DNA of 64,000 nucleotides from Sclerurus mexicanus (taxonomy: Eukaryota > Chordata > Aves > Passeriformes > Furnariidae): assembly GCA_013396755.1 (NCBI GenBank), contig VWZF01006661.1:61122-125121 (forward strand). The letters run 5' to 3'. The notes beneath the pieces are model-generated. The model made no database searches. It saw nothing but the letters and a program-made list of their open reading frames with translations, and had not been told where the DNA came from. Below, piece by piece: positions 1-12,722 of the stretch (position 1 is its first letter; every line of letters starts with the position of its first letter). The position numbers were made by a program, and so were the translations under genes.

Positions 1-3000
1 AGGTGCACTTACAGGTCCTGTTGGCTCCTGCCTTTACAAAGAGCAGCACCAAGGCTGCAGTGCAGGGATCACTCCCTTTCCTGATTTTCTGCCCCAAAAT
101 TCACCTTCTCACCGGCTGAACAGCAGGACATCATTCCCTCAGCTAGGAAAGCTTCCTCTCCTTATGTAGGATCAGGAGAAAATGGCTGGCACCTAATTTA
201 CTCACTGTTGCCAGCAAAACTCGAGGCAAGAGCTATCAGGTCCCGTCCCAAACCAGCTTGGTTATCTTTGCTATCCAGATTTTTTTTTAATATGCTTGTT
301 AAAGCAGATATGGGCCTTGAACAAAACCACTTGATCCATACTTGCAGCAAAAAGCCTATCTGAAAGCCTGACCCAGCACCAAAACTAGAGCTAATGGGGA
401 AAACCACAGCCTACAAAAGCAGGGGAAGGAAAACAAAACTCCAGCATAACTCTCTTTATCTCTTTTCTCTAACCCTGTTCAGTTGGAAAACTGGAGCAGA
501 GAGGAAGTCCGGAGAGTTTTCTGCACCTTCCTACTAAGTTATGGCTCGACAAGGGTCTGAGTATTTTTGTCTTCAGCAGATGAGCCACAGGATCATCCTT
601 TCTCTCTTCTCAGTGACCCACAAGGACCCTTTGGAAACCTTATGCCATCCCAAGCTGAGCAGTTGTGCTGGAAAAGACCAAGGGTGGTTGTGCTCTCTGC
701 CCCCCAGCTCACAGACAGGTCTGGGTCTGGATCTCAGGATTTAAATCAGTGTGAGAGATCCCAGGATGTGGGTCCTTGAGTTCTGGCAATTATAAACTAG
801 TTATTTTAATCACATGATTAGAATTTAGATAAATAGTCAGTGAGTAACCAAATCATGTCCCTCAAATGCAGTGAGTCAGACACACCATTTAAGGAATATT
901 AAAGGGGAATAGCTTCATTCCAGCACAAGGCTTAACCCAAAAGGCTTCCAGCCCTCTGCTTGAGGCACTGTCAGGACAAAGCTTAGCCTTGTAGGCTTCT
1001 TCACTCCTTTCTGCCTGCAAAATAACTATGCAACTTCGCTGCTGTACCATAGTCTGCCAGACAGCCTGTTACCTTTATGATATGCTAACATAGTTTTTTG
1101 AAGTAGCCCCTCTTGTGTGCCTAAAGTCAATAAATATTCATATTAACTGTGCACTGCAGTGCTACTTTCTCTGTTCTCCTAAAGAGAGTAAGCAGCTGAA
1201 TTAGACTTTGAAAGAAAACCTCTGAATTTTAACACTTAGAGATCTAAATTTTAGAAGCAGATGTACCATATCCGGTTTGGGTATTTTTTGTTTGTTTTGG
1301 GTGTTGTTTTGTTTTGTTTGATTTGTTGGTTTTTTATTTTTTGTAGCCTCCAAGTAATCAGGCTGACCATGACAGTACAATAGAGCAAGCAAAGGGCAAC
1401 CGGGCATGCTTTTCAGTCAGCTCTGCTTTCGTGTCTCACCCTCACTCTGATTATGCATCCTGTCTTTTCTCCTCATTTGCTGTTTTGAAGGACACAAGGT
1501 AAATGTAGGGTGATTTAAGGGATGGAGAAAATGTGGAGCTTTTTGTATTTTAATACCAGTCTTGTCTTTTAATGCATGAAAAACGCTTCCTGGTCTCCTG
1601 TGAAGTCAGTTTAAACTAAAGTCAAAATCTTGGAAATATTCAATTAGGAGACTAGTCAAGTATGTGGGATTAAGTTCTTTATATAAATGTTTGCAGAACC
1701 AGAGTGTGAGTTCACAGGCAGGCATGGGAGCTTTTGTTTCCCAGCTGATCCATAAAAAGGGTCAAACACAGTATACTGATAAGTGTAGTATACTTACAAA
1801 AATCTGGTTAGCCTCAATCCAGTCCTGACTGGTGCTTTCAATACCAATTGCCAGCTGTATATCAAGGTTAAGTTGGATGCTGAAGACTTTGCAGGATGTA
1901 TAATTTAAAAACAAATTCAGACTCTTCCCTGGGCACCGCTGCACATCACTACACATATATGTGCAGTTGGGAGTGTACAAGCAGATCCTTCTTTAAGTAA
2001 ATTAAGAGATCCCAGTGACCACCAAGAAGCAGCTCTGGTGTGAGCTGTGGGAATAAGCGGCAGTGGAAGACTCCCCATGGAATGAGGTCTGAAGATATAG
2101 GGTAGTATCACTCTCTGGAGTTTTCTGCATTCAGTCCTCTGTGTTTCTGCTTCTGGTATCAAACTCCTGAGAGAAGCTAGAGAAAGCTCCTGGTTTTCAA
2201 ACCAGGTGAAGATAGAGGAGAAAATTAATTCTCCTTATGGAGAGAAGCAAATGCTTTCTCAACTCCAACTTGAGTTTTGGTGAGCCTTGGCAAAACTGAT
2301 GGAGAGTACTGTGAAAGATAAAGCTGGACAAGGGAGTAAAAGGTGAAAAGACAATTTCAGATAATTATGTTTCCACAATATAATTTAAGAGTGGTGAAAT
2401 TATTGCAGTAAATTTCTACAGTGTCTCCAGAAAGAGAGAAAAAGCAAGGACTCCAGCGTTCTGAAAGTGTTTGGTGCCTGGTTCCCTGCTTTCTGTGCTG
2501 GTCAGGGCAGGGAGACATGAAGCCATCAGTGAAAAACTGAGACTTTAGCCAACCCCCATGGGCGAGAAGGAGGAGTATTGTGACTGGGTTTTCTTCCCTG
2601 TGGTTAGCTGGCATGAAGCTATGGGGAATTTACTTACACCTTCGTAACTTTTTAGGGTAGTTTCTTTGGACAGCTTGTGGTTATACTTTTGAGGGTATGC
2701 AGTTGGTATACTTTGAGATGAAAGGTGCTGCATCAGTGCAATATGTTGGTTTTGTTTCTTGAATTTGTTTTTAAGTACTGCTGTTTTTACTGAAGTTATT
2801 AATAGACTGGATTGTTCAAACAGGGATTTTTCAGCCCTCCTACTGCAAAATACGTACTGTGTTCCTGTTGCTACAGCATATACTGATAAGTTACAGCTAG
2901 TACAGTCTGTTTTTCACTAAGTGCATTGGTGAACAATGTTTAAACAAAGTTAAAAAAAAAAGGCACCAGCAACAAAGAGATGCCTTATCATTTACAACTT

Positions 3001-5990
3001 TAAAAGGGAGCCTGCAGCTATATGAATCTGGAAATAATATAAACTTAACCCACAGGACTGTTGAATTGGTTTTAGAAGAGCTTACTTTAAAGCTGGTATG
3101 TGGGCTCACTAAGAGACTGAGTGGTTGGCAAGGATGCTAACCATTTATGGAATGTGTCTTTGGAAAGGATTAAAGCAAAAAACATGCTGCTTCTTACCAG
3201 CTCTGAGCTAGGAATACAGCTCTAAGGGATGAGCATTAAATTTTAAGTATCCAGTATGTAAAGCTTTTAAAAATAATGTTTTTTCTTTCCTTGCCCTGAT
3301 GCTTGGGATCAAATTCAGTCCAGACTGGATAGACTAAAAATCATTCACATCTGAAGTCCAGGAAAAGGTCAAGAGTTAAAGCAGTCCTGGCAGTGGTGAA
3401 GCAGTTCCCAGCTTGCATAAGTACTATTTGTGAACTGCCCTGGATAACTGTCAGCATTTTAGCCCTAAGTGTCCCAAGCCTCATATAACTGTGCCTCTTC
3501 ATTTTCTCCCTCTAAACAGAGTTTTAAAAGCTGCTTTGCACCAAGTAAAATAACAGTGGAAAATCTAAGTGGCACCATTTTCCTCTAATAGAGATTCCCC
3601 GTTACTAATGAAAACAGCTTCCTATTTTCCTCTTGTGTGTGTGAATGGTTGTAGTGTTGCATTTTCTGTGTTTGCAGAAGGCAATAAGAGAGGACTTGCT
3701 GCCAAACCCAACCTTCTACCCTGTACAGAGGAGAAGGGAGGCACAGTGCTCTCAGGTCTAATATCTAACAAGAGCAAAGATCTCTCCTCAAAAATCTAGC
3801 TGCCCAAGTGCTGCCTTCCGAGCATGATGAGATGCCATGGTTATTGATAGTCCAAAATGCTTGCAAACCTACAGCAAGTCATACAAAGTGAGGGCAGCTG
3901 CTATTGGAGATGCGGCATAGAGGTCTAAAAGCTGTTAGAAATAATTTCCAAGAAGCATAGCATCTCTTTTCCTGCAAGTACATCTGACATCCCCTAGTCA
4001 TCTTCTCTTTCTCCCTACGCTTATTTGGCTGTGCAAGAAGAGACCAGGTTTATGGTGGCAGTGCAGTGTGTGCAGTGTGATGCTAAGGCACATTATCTGC
4101 TACTTGTCAACACTTCAGGTGCAGGTGTATCCTACTGCCTTTTATTTGAGTGGTCCTGGACTCCATAGAGGTGTGGGCTATTGCAGGAGGAGTTTCACAG
4201 GTTGTCCTGGAGGTGCAGTCAATGCAAGCTTTTTCTGAAAAGGGCAGTGTAGGAAGGCTGAGCTGGTTCATGTGAAGTTATAGGTTCAAGGACCGAGCTG
4301 TCCTTACACTTTTTCTTCTGTGACTTTGCATCACTTATGACCCCTAGAAAACCTTCTGGAAAGGAATCTGAAACTAATTAAGAGTGCCATTTTTGTGGCA
4401 TTGGCTAAACAGGAAATGGATTTGCTTCCCATTTGCATAAACAGAGGTCTGGCAGCAGCTGCAGCCCAGTGTGCCTTGCTAGAATGCAAAAGGGACAAGG
4501 TTTGAAATATGTTTCAGAAGAAATACACTTGTTTAAAATTAAGGCTTACAGATCTGTGTGCCTAGGTAAGAAATACATGCCTTCACATATTATGTTCTAC
4601 CCCTTATTGCTGAGGAATGTCTTCAAACATCTGACCTGAGGGGAATTTTCAAAGCTGTGTAAGGACATGTAATGTTTAATACCCCAATACTCTTCCTCTC
4701 CTATTGCTGCACAACTAATAACATGAAAGTAAATGTATTAGATGCCATCATTATCTCAGGGAAGGGATACTTAGGTTGTTTTTTTTGTTAGAAGGTAATT
4801 ATAGGCATTCTGGTTTGTTTTGGCAGTTTTGGACTTGAAACAAAATTGTTGAATTTGAAATGAAAACAGATCCTTTGTACTATTTATAATGGGTTTTCAG
4901 TAGATTGCTTACTTGTAAAGGAGATTTCGTTGTTCATTGAAGGTGTTTTATAACTGCATGGTAGACATGCTTGAATCTGATCAAAATCCAAATCTAGATC
5001 TGAGCTCAGTCCTGCTCTTCAGACTGAAATGCAGACAGGATAGGTGTGACAGTGAGTTTATCCAATATTGACAACACTGAATGTTCCAGTATCATGAGTC
5101 AGCCTCCTCCCAAATTCTGTACTTGGCATAAGTTAATGACACTTAAAAAATATCAAGTTCTCAATTTTTTTCCCTCGACAGTAATAAGACCATAGTTTCC
5201 AACGAAGCCTGTAATTCTCACATGAGCTTTTGTCTCCAGGTGCTCTGAAAAGACTGCCAGCTGTTGAAAAACTTGAAATAAAATATTATTAGTCTTTCTG
5301 ACTTTAAGCTAGAATAATGGATCTGTTAAAATATTTATAGTTAATGTTGGGTAACCTGTGGAAATTGGGTTTGAGAGTTTCATTCAGATTCTTTTATTTC
5401 ATACATTGATGTTCTTACTGAGTAAGCATTGGTTTTTGCAGAACTGGGAGATAGGTTATGTGTGATACCTCTGCATTGCATTTTCTTAATTTTAAGCTGT
5501 GTCTTTGGACAGTAAAGGGTATTTAAATTTTCTGTTTAGCATAGTGTGCATCTGATGGTCTGGTAAATGTTTTTCCCTGGTAGTTGGTAATAGCAGTCTT
5601 TATGCTGTGGTGCTTTCTGCCCTTCACAATTTTGCACTCTTGCTGCTCCTGTCTCAAGATATCTGAAAGTATTGGCAGTTCCCCATTGCTCAGTGTCCTG
5701 TGAGGACAGGAGGTGCTGATTTCATATAAAGAGAGAACCTAGCAGCCTCAGATGGCCAGGACACTTGCCCAGATCTTGCAGTAAGATGACTTTTTATGGA
5801 AGGAGCAAATTGTGGGAATCCTGATTTGCAGAGCTTTTTTCCACTGGACCATTTTCCACTCAGTTGAAGTACTACAGAAATTGATGAAGGCTTCCCTAAA
5901 CTGTTTGCATTTTATAGCATTACTTTTTACTCCAAGCATATGCAGATGTAACTGAATCTCTCCCAAGAATTAGCTAAAATTAGGTAACGG
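1..5990. other. Non-coding, unique-looking DNA
   Basis: No open frame exceeds about 85 codons and none has recognisable protein character or convincing flanking splice sites. I see no LTR termini, LINE remnants or RNA genes. The only local structure is a T/G-rich stretch near 1287-1343 and short A or T runs. Short open frames on both strands are what random A+T-rich DNA gives. The region is best read as intergenic or intronic. Confidence 0.7.
1287..1343. repeat. T/G-rich low-complexity tract
   Basis: The strand consists almost only of T and G in irregular TTTG/TTTTG units, with no strict period. It is a low-complexity tract common in avian non-coding DNA. It accounts for the Lys/Asn/Gln-rich open frame seen on the opposite strand here. 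Confidence 0.7.
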
Positions 5991-6852
5991 TGTCTTAGTT
6001 CAGAGGAGAACTAAGATGTCTATGTTGGCCAAGAGAAAGGAAAAGGCCTTCTTCCCCCCAAAAGACAAAACAACAAAAAAATAACCCCACTCTTTTAAAT
6101 TTAGAACAAACTTTAATTAGAAAAATGTATAGGAAAGGATAACAGTTCTTAACTACTATCTATCTATCATCTCTTTCTCATCTATCTATCTCTCTCATCT
6201 ATCCATCTATCTATCTATCTCCAGAAAAAAAGGACTAAACAAAACAGTTTGTAATTAACCCTTTGAATGAAGTTAGTTTTCTGCTCCCCTTTGGGTGCAA
6301 TTACATTTACAGATAGTACATGGTGATGTCATGCCTCGACTGGCTGCGGGGTCAGCTTTCGCTGGCACTGGATGGAAGTGCCGGTAGAGATGATGGAAGA
6401 CGCAGCAGTCCCAATTCTGCTCCCGCAGGACTGCTGGGGCAGAGGGACAATGTGGGGCCCTCTCTATGGTGCAGAGCAGGTGCGTTCCCATCCTTTGTTC
6501 GAAAGAAGAGGCGCTGGGCCGGGGCAGGAGGGCAGAGGCACCAGCAGCAGCAACTTCCCTGCCGGTGTTGGCGCCGCCAGCAAAACAAGGTCCGTCACAA
6601 ATCCAAGGCACAGGGTGCCCTGAGCTGGGGGTTGGAGAGGGACGAAGAGCCAAAAACCAAAGAGGGGCTCCCTCCTAGATGCTACCACCCCCGGCAGCTG
6701 GAGGAAAAAAACCTGCTCTCCACCCAGCCATTATCTCTGAATACAAGTACTAAGTGTCCCCTTTGTTGACTAACAACAGGAGGTGGGCGCCAGCCTCAAG
6801 CTCTGTGTTGGTTCGGGAAGGAATTGTACAGCTAGATTCTGAAACTATAACA
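5991..6852 (-). mobile_element. Probable solo LTR, TGTTATAG group
   Basis: Read on the minus strand the element would start TGTTATAGTTTCA and end CTAAGACA, so both ends obey the TG...CA rule. The bases flanking it (ACGG before, AAGG after) match at three of four positions, a weak target-site duplication. The middle (about 6330-6700) is much more G+C-rich than the surroundings, like the transcribed part of many avian LTRs. An ATTAAA-type polyadenylation signal lies near the minus-strand 3' end (about 6110-6120). The start resembles that of the element at 14631. Long open frames on both strands inside it follow from base composition and are not genes. The exact ends are inference. Confidence 0.5.
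6156..6222. repeat. (CTAT)n microsatellite
   Basis: Tandem tetranucleotide CTAT/ATCT units are interrupted by CTCTTTCTC and TCTCTC segments. The array lies inside the U5-like end of the putative LTR at 5991-6852. It is imperfect but long enough to be length-variable between individuals. Confidence 0.9.
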
Positions 6853-7951
6853 AAGGTGTAATCAGATATTAAATATTTCTACCCGAGCAAACTCTAACTT
6901 CTGTGAAACCACACTTACTAAACAGTGTTTCTGTTTCTCCTGCTCTAAGTACAGGAGAATGTGTCCTCATAGGAGAAGACTTTGCTGTTTTCAGTTTATC
7001 AATAGAGAGTGTTTAGAATCTGGTAATTTTTTTACATGTCAGTTTTATTTCAGAGGACTTTGTTTATTCTGAAGTGTTTATTTGCAAACTAGACAAACCC
7101 ATGTAATCAATCTCAGATCCATTGTTCAGCTTACCTGCTGTTGCCCAAGCCGATAGACTCTGCCCTAAAGCTTTGTTGTGGTTTGGCATCTGCTCTCATT
7201 CCAATTAAAAATATTCTTGAAAAATCAATACCTCATTTTTTTATTAAATTATGGCTCACACTGTAGGTCAGTGAATTTAATTAAAGCATTTCCTTACACG
7301 CATGGCACCCATGTGAATAGAGAATAAGAACTTTTAGTCTTTAAACTAGGTATACGTAATAATTACAACACAAAAGATTGTTCCTTCTTATTACATCCTT
7401 CAGGTAAGATGAATGTACATATTGCCTGGAGGAAGACATAATCTGTATGAGTTTGCTTTAAATCCTTCAGTAGCAAGAGGGAATAATCTGTTTTAAATAA
7501 CTGTATTTTAAACTATGACCTAGTTGAAAGTCTAGGAGTAAAAAGCTATGGGGCTAACCAAATGTTTGGGCTATTGTGTAGCAATGCTGCCAAACAGCAC
7601 TGAAACCTGGGATGCAGGCATTCTCATCCAGAAAGAAGTGGTGATGATTGGGTGGAGATGACAATGTCTACACCTTTTGGCTTGGATGCATGTGTGACCT
7701 GTTTCTGTTCAATAAGCCAGGTTAGTTAAAAACAGTGGAAGGAGCTGTCCTTCAGTAACAGGGATCTTTTGAACAGCAGTGGGCTTGGGAGCGGTGTTAG
7801 TGAAGGTGAAGGGCGTCATCCTGCGTAGATGGAGCTCAACCTAAAAGTTCATTCACAGCCTTGAACTACATGCCCTTAGCTAGGCTATTTTACAAAATAA
7901 AAAGTGAACATGTGTCGCAATCCTCGAGGGAAAAGAAGGGACGGCACAGTC
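6853..7951. other. Non-coding spacer between LTRs
   Basis: A+T-rich DNA without recognisable genes. The last 40 bases before the next LTR contain a CpG-bearing patch beginning TGTCGCAATCC that could be a scrap of yet another LTR, but it is too short to support. Confidence 0.6.
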
Positions 7952-9167
7952 TGACATGAGGAAAAAGACCCCACGACTAGGTAGTTGTAGAGAAGGTACG
8001 TTTATTCAGTGCTGGGTGCATGAGGGATTGCTCCACCAAAAACATGCACACCCCTCTGTGCTTACAGGCTCGTTTAAATACAGTTAAAACATGCATATTC
8101 ATTATTTCTTTATACATATGCATTATTTTCTTAGAAAAGGCAGGGTTATTCTAATTAGTTCCAAGAAGTAATTTCCATTTTCTCCACCCTGCGCTCCTCC
8201 TATCTGAGTTTGCACATTGGTTTCCATTTTTCCTGGGCCGGGGTCTTGGGGATGAAGATCGTGGGTCTTCCTTGCTGTACCCTTTTGAACTTGGCTCTAA
8301 CTCAAAGCAGTTCTGTTGGCAACTCAAACCAGTCTGATTAGCAAACTTCGATAATTGCCTTACTTTCTTGACATATTTCCTGGTTTATCTTGGTTTTTTT
8401 GAAGCCTCAAGGCCAGGTACGGATAGCAACCATAACATATTCCCTGTTTCTATATTTGTAGCTAATTATGGCCTCAACCATGCAGTCTATCTTTGCAGCT
8501 TCAGCAAAAGCCCCTACAATTATTTCTATTAACCCTCTCAGTGCTAGTCCCCAGTGATACCTTTTATCAGTTATTGATACATTATATCAGTTCTCTCTTG
8601 GTGTTAGTTCCCTACTGATACTGTATTGTCACGTTCTGCATAGGAAAGAAGGACAGACACACTTCTCAGTTGTGGTGGACAAATGGCCATTTATTGACAG
8701 GAGCATCAGGCTTTTACAGGGTTTGGAGGGAAGGTTCTGGAACTAGGGAGTGACTTAGGGTGGAGTTTGGGCGGAGCGTGACAAATAAGGAAAAGAAGGG
8801 CGGCAACTATGCCAAACAAGGGATTCTGGGGGAGGGGTTAACCATATTAGGAAGTGGTGCATTGCACCAAACGAACCGATAGGGAACAGGGGACAACCAA
8901 CCAATAGGAACAATTGTACAACAAAAACGTAATAATTACTATTCTAATACAAGAATATGCTACCTACTCTATCAGAATTTTTGCAAAATCCCAAGACACA
9001 CTGAACAGGGTTCCTTCAACACAGGTCACTTCCAGGACTTAGGTAACTTTGTCCTCTGAGACACTTTCTTCTTTTCCCAAGTCTTCCCAGAGATTTGTCA
9101 TTTCCAGTCCGTATAATTATTTGCTAGTTCCCACACACTCTATATCAGCTATTGATACATTATATCA
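7952..9167 (-). mobile_element. Family A solo LTR, copy 1, interrupted
   Basis: This is one of three copies of the same LTR in the window (others at 39985 and 42417). All start TGACATG and end TATATCA on the plus strand. The retroviral orientation is minus, because AATAAA (complement of 8001-8006) stands about 50 bp from the TGACATG end, as expected for the R/U5 side. This copy is more diverged than the other two and is split by a second LTR at 8627-9137. Without that insert and its duplication it is about 699 bp. The outer flanks (AGTC and CTCT) do not match, so no target-site duplication is seen. No internal retroviral sequence is present. Confidence 0.85.
8627..9137 (-). mobile_element. 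Nested 511-bp solo LTR of another family
   Basis: This element sits inside the family A LTR at 7952-9167. It begins TGTCACG and ends CACACA. It is flanked by CTGTAT (8621-8626) and CTCTAT (9138-9143), a 6-bp target-site duplication with one mismatch. On the minus strand an AATAAA (complement of the TTTATT in 8690-8700) lies about 60 bp from the terminal ACGTGACA, and a CCAAT-type motif lies upstream, so the orientation is minus. A 6-bp duplication is usual for class II (alpha/beta-like) retroviruses, so class II is the best guess. Only the solo LTR remains. Confidence 0.8.
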
Positions 9168-9237
9168 CTCTTCATAGGGTGAAACAAGAATGGGGAAGGC
9201 CAGGTGTGGCTGTCAGTCACAAACAGCCCAGGAAAAC

Positions 9238-9780
9238 TGTAACACCCCACAGCTCCTGGAGCCCCTAACCAAGCCTTGGATTAGCAGGGACAGTGGGAAC
9301 ATGGCTCCTCACCCCAGCCTGGAACCCCAGAGTGGCCAGTGGGTCAGAGGCCCCACCTGGGGGGTTTTGGCCATAGGGACCAGAGTGGATAAAACCAAAG
9401 ACGTAAGGGTGCCATGTATCACAGCCCTGCCATCTGGATGTGTGAGAGCTGGTTTTTGCAAGGTTCCAGTGGTAGCTATATGATCTCTCTCCCTCTTTCT
9501 CCTTCTCTCTTCTTGCTCCCTCTGCTTCTCTTTTTTTGCTCCTTTCTTGATACTTCGGGTGGCTTGGAGCTGGAGGGATTGGATTTTGACTGCTGTGGAA
9601 TAGTATGTGCTGTGACAGTATTGTAGTGGAACATTTTGTCTAGCTTGTGTGGTACCCTTTTGAACTTTTGCTAAGTTCCCTTATTTTCTCCCCTAAATTA
9701 CTAATAAAAAATACCTCTTGGGAATCTCTTATTCTCTTGATGCTACCTCGAGGTATTAAAGAACCCTAAATAGATATTTT
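9238..9780 (+). mobile_element. Probable LTR, plus orientation
   Basis: The stretch has LTR-like order on the plus strand: a possible start at TGTAACACCCC (9238), a TATA-like GATAAAACC (about 9388), a long pyrimidine tract (9484-9545), then ACTAATAAAAAAT with a polyadenylation signal (about 9700-9712). Past the signal comes a short U5-like segment with a conserved-looking CTCGAGGTATTAAAGAACCC. I could not fix the ends or find a target-site duplication, so the limits are approximate. Short open frames inside are incidental. Confidence 0.45.
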
Positions 9781-10191
9781 AAAATAAAACTCTTAGCTGA
9801 GCCCGTGAGCTTACAGCTGCCAAGGCTGGAGTGTTATGGATGCCTGAGGTGGATAGACTTTAACTGGATCACTGTCTCCTGAACTGGGTTTGCAGCCTGG
9901 TGGTTTGTGCAAGCAGCCTGCAGCTGATTTGGAAACCTAGGAGCAGCAGCTTCCAAGGCTGACATGTTAAGAGAGTTGTTTGAAGAGAAGGGCTTTGTGC
10001 AATTAAAATCATCGGTTTGTCTGGGCATTTGGTTTAGGATAGTCTCTACAACTTTGGGATAAATACAGTACAGGTTTTAGTATTTCTCTGCTAAGGCTGT
10101 CAGAAGCCTGACTGTGTTTCTGATGGATTGCTAGGATTAATTATCTAGGTCCTAGTCTGTTTCAGTTTAATGGACTGTCGTTGTTGGGACG

Positions 10192-10569
10192 GACATGATA
10201 AAAAGCTGGCGAAGATCCTGACTAGATAAAAGTGAAACTGTTTTTATTTTTTCACGTATCTACTTTTATATATTTCCTAAGTGTACATGCACTAACATTA
10301 TTGGTGCTCATTACACACAAACAGTCACTTATTGGCCACCGTTACAAACTACTGTCTCTGTACAAACTCATCCAAGTTTCTTATCTTCTGCTTCTTCTGA
10401 GTTCTCTCAGTCTCTGCAAGTTGCTTATCTTCATGGGTACACAACAATCTGGCCAAGGTCAAATTCTTCTTCCTCCCTCAAGGGATCTGCAAACCTGCTG
10501 CAGTTTCCCACAATGGGCTTTGTCACCTTCTTGCTGAGAGGTTAAACTGTTTCTTAGCTCTCCCCAACA
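10192..10569 (-). mobile_element. Compact 378-bp solo LTR
   Basis: The ends form a 7-base inverted repeat: TGTTGGG at the left and CCCAACA at the right. The flanks are GTCGT (10187-10191) and GTTGT (10570-10574), a 5-bp target-site duplication with one mismatch. On the minus strand a TATATAAAAG box is followed after a short gap by AATAAAAAC, then about 75 bp to the end, so the orientation is minus. The TATA-to-AATAAA distance is very short, implying a tiny R region. No internal retroviral sequence is seen. Confidence 0.75.
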
Positions 10570-12288
10570 GTTGTTGCTTATCTACACCTTACAATGCAAT
10601 TAGCTGTGCCATGCTACTAATTCCTAGTGTGGCTTAACAGAGGGCAGTGCACTTGTGTTGTATCTTTTACCAATGCTGCCTTCAGTACTTGGGCTCTCGT
10701 AGGCAATTTGTCAGGCTTGTGGACTATCAGATGCTCCTCTGTTTCTGGTAAACTGTCAAAAGGCAAGCTTCTCCTCAAGTAAATCATTAAAACAACATTG
10801 TTTTTCATGAAATGCAGACTAACACTTGCAAATGTTTTCCAAAGTCAGTACTGAAAGTTGTGCTGATGTTCAGAGGTGTGGAGTGACCCCAAGTGCAGTA
10901 CTTTGCACCAAAATATGGTTTGCATACCATATTTTCTAAGATAGTGGTAGCTGTACTTATATTTTGTTGGATCCTTCCTAGAGTGACTAGATTACTGGAG
11001 ATGTATGTGATCCCCCTGAGTGACCACAGCTGCCTAAAGTGCTCATGTATCTTATGTGACCCACTCAGGATTCCAGTCACTCTAATGGTACTAAATACCT
11101 TTTTTTTTTTTTTTAACTTGGCACCACAGAAATGAACGTGATTTATTTGTAGACTGACATAAGCAAGAAATCTGGTAGTAGAAGTCTGGCTCTTTCAGCA
11201 GTGGTGAGAAATGGAAAGAAATAAACATTACCACTTTCTCATTAATTCAATTACTATACGCTATTGAACATGTGCTGATAAATTTAAGAGGCTTATACTA
11301 TTCTTTAGGTGTATGCATTCATTGGTGTAGCCATCATAAAATAAACAGGGGAGTATTCAGCTTGGGGAAAAGTTCAGCGAACAAGAGCTCACATTATATA
11401 AAGCTATCATGATAAATGTCTCCTGTGGCATAATTTTAACTCCTACCATCTGTTATTCCCTGTTGCCATAGCAACTTACAGTAAATACTAAAAATAGTCT
11501 GAAACTAGGAAAAGCACAGCAGGAAATGTCTGTCCTGAAAGAAAACAAGCCTTCAATGTGACCAGGCAATAGCAGGAAAAAGGCCTGATGAGATCTTCAG
11601 GAGACTTAGCTGGAGAATTTTCAACATGCAGGGATGGGTGAGGGAAGGATCTCAAAACAGTGTTTATAAGCAGTTGTAGCTGGGCTACCAAAACATTATC
11701 AGATGCTCAGTGCTTTACTTGCCATCTGTTTTCAACTTTGAACTTGAGAAGTCATTTTACTGTAGCTGTTAGACGATTTGTGTGCATCTATAGATAAATA
11801 TGATTTTCCATTTTTGACAGATTTTTTTCCTTTTTTTTTTTTTTCTAAAAGCTGTGAGGATTGCACTGGTGTTCATCAAATGATGCCTTTCAAATATTAT
11901 TAGAACTGAGTGTTCAGGCCAAAAACAAGGCTTAAAAGGAGAGCTGCACTTTCATGCCGTGCCAGCACAGGAGCTGCTTCCAGACACTCCTTTCTGGAAA
12001 ATACAGGAGCTGAGCCCCATGTAGCAGGAAAAACTGACTAGGGAAAGGAAAGTTGAAAGACTCCATTTAGCATCAGGGGCACGAAAAATTGTTTAAATAA
12101 TTGCAAGTGTTGCAAAATAGCAGAGTGCTTCAAGAACCTAGGAGAAGTTAAATTTTTTGATGATGCCCTATCTAAAGAAATCCTTCTTTTAAGAATGCTT
12201 TGCATGGGAAGAGCAGCCCCACTTGGGGGAATTGCTAACTGTTCTGGGTATGTCCTTCTTTAGTCTAACTATAATGTAGATTTGTTAA
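10570..12288. other. Non-coding spacer
   Basis: A+T-rich sequence with a 15-base T run at 11100-11114 and another T-rich tract near 11821-11845. Overlapping short frames on both strands show no domain or splice support. I see no RNA gene or repeat family. Confidence 0.65.
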
Positions 12289-12564
12289 GCTTCTGTCATG
12301 GGTTTCTCTGATTAGGGTTTTTTTAAGAGGAAGATTGGCTTCTGTTGAAAGCCTCTGGAAGTTTCCCTCCATCCTATAGAGCAGAGCCAATGAGGGCCAG
12401 CTCCGAGGAAAACTTCCTGCTTTTGAACCATTAAGTTACGCCCCCGCGTGAAAACATATTTAAGAAGCTGTTGCGCAGTTAGAAAGGGGCAGCCATGGAT
12501 TAACAACATCACAACGCAGAACATCAAGGTCAGTGCAGGAGGAGAAGAGGAGAAGGAGGGGGAG

Positions 12565-12668
12565 GGACCCCACGGATCAGGGAGAGGACTTAAAACTATT
12601 ATTCCCTGACTACGTTGGTGATGACCATGGTGATTACAAGCTGTCCCCTCGAAGCCCATGGAATCCAT
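12565..12668 (+). repeat. Spaced direct repeat, copy 1
   Basis: This segment and 13041-13148 share the order GGACCCCACGGA, AGGGNGAGGACT, ATTCCC, GTGATGAC, CTGTCCCCT and GCCCA, offset by 476 bp. They are imperfect duplicates within the LTR at 12294-13543 and bracket the 77-bp tandem array. Confidence 0.75.
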
Positions 12669-12722
12669 CGGGGTGCAAAGACCCCCCTGCCGGAGCAGGG
12701 GGAGGCATGAAAGAGGCTGTCA

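Noticed and set aside
6273..6769. Overlapping 126- and 149-codon frames on opposite strands
   Set aside because: They lie in the G+C-rich part of a putative LTR, where few stops are expected on any strand. No motif is visible.
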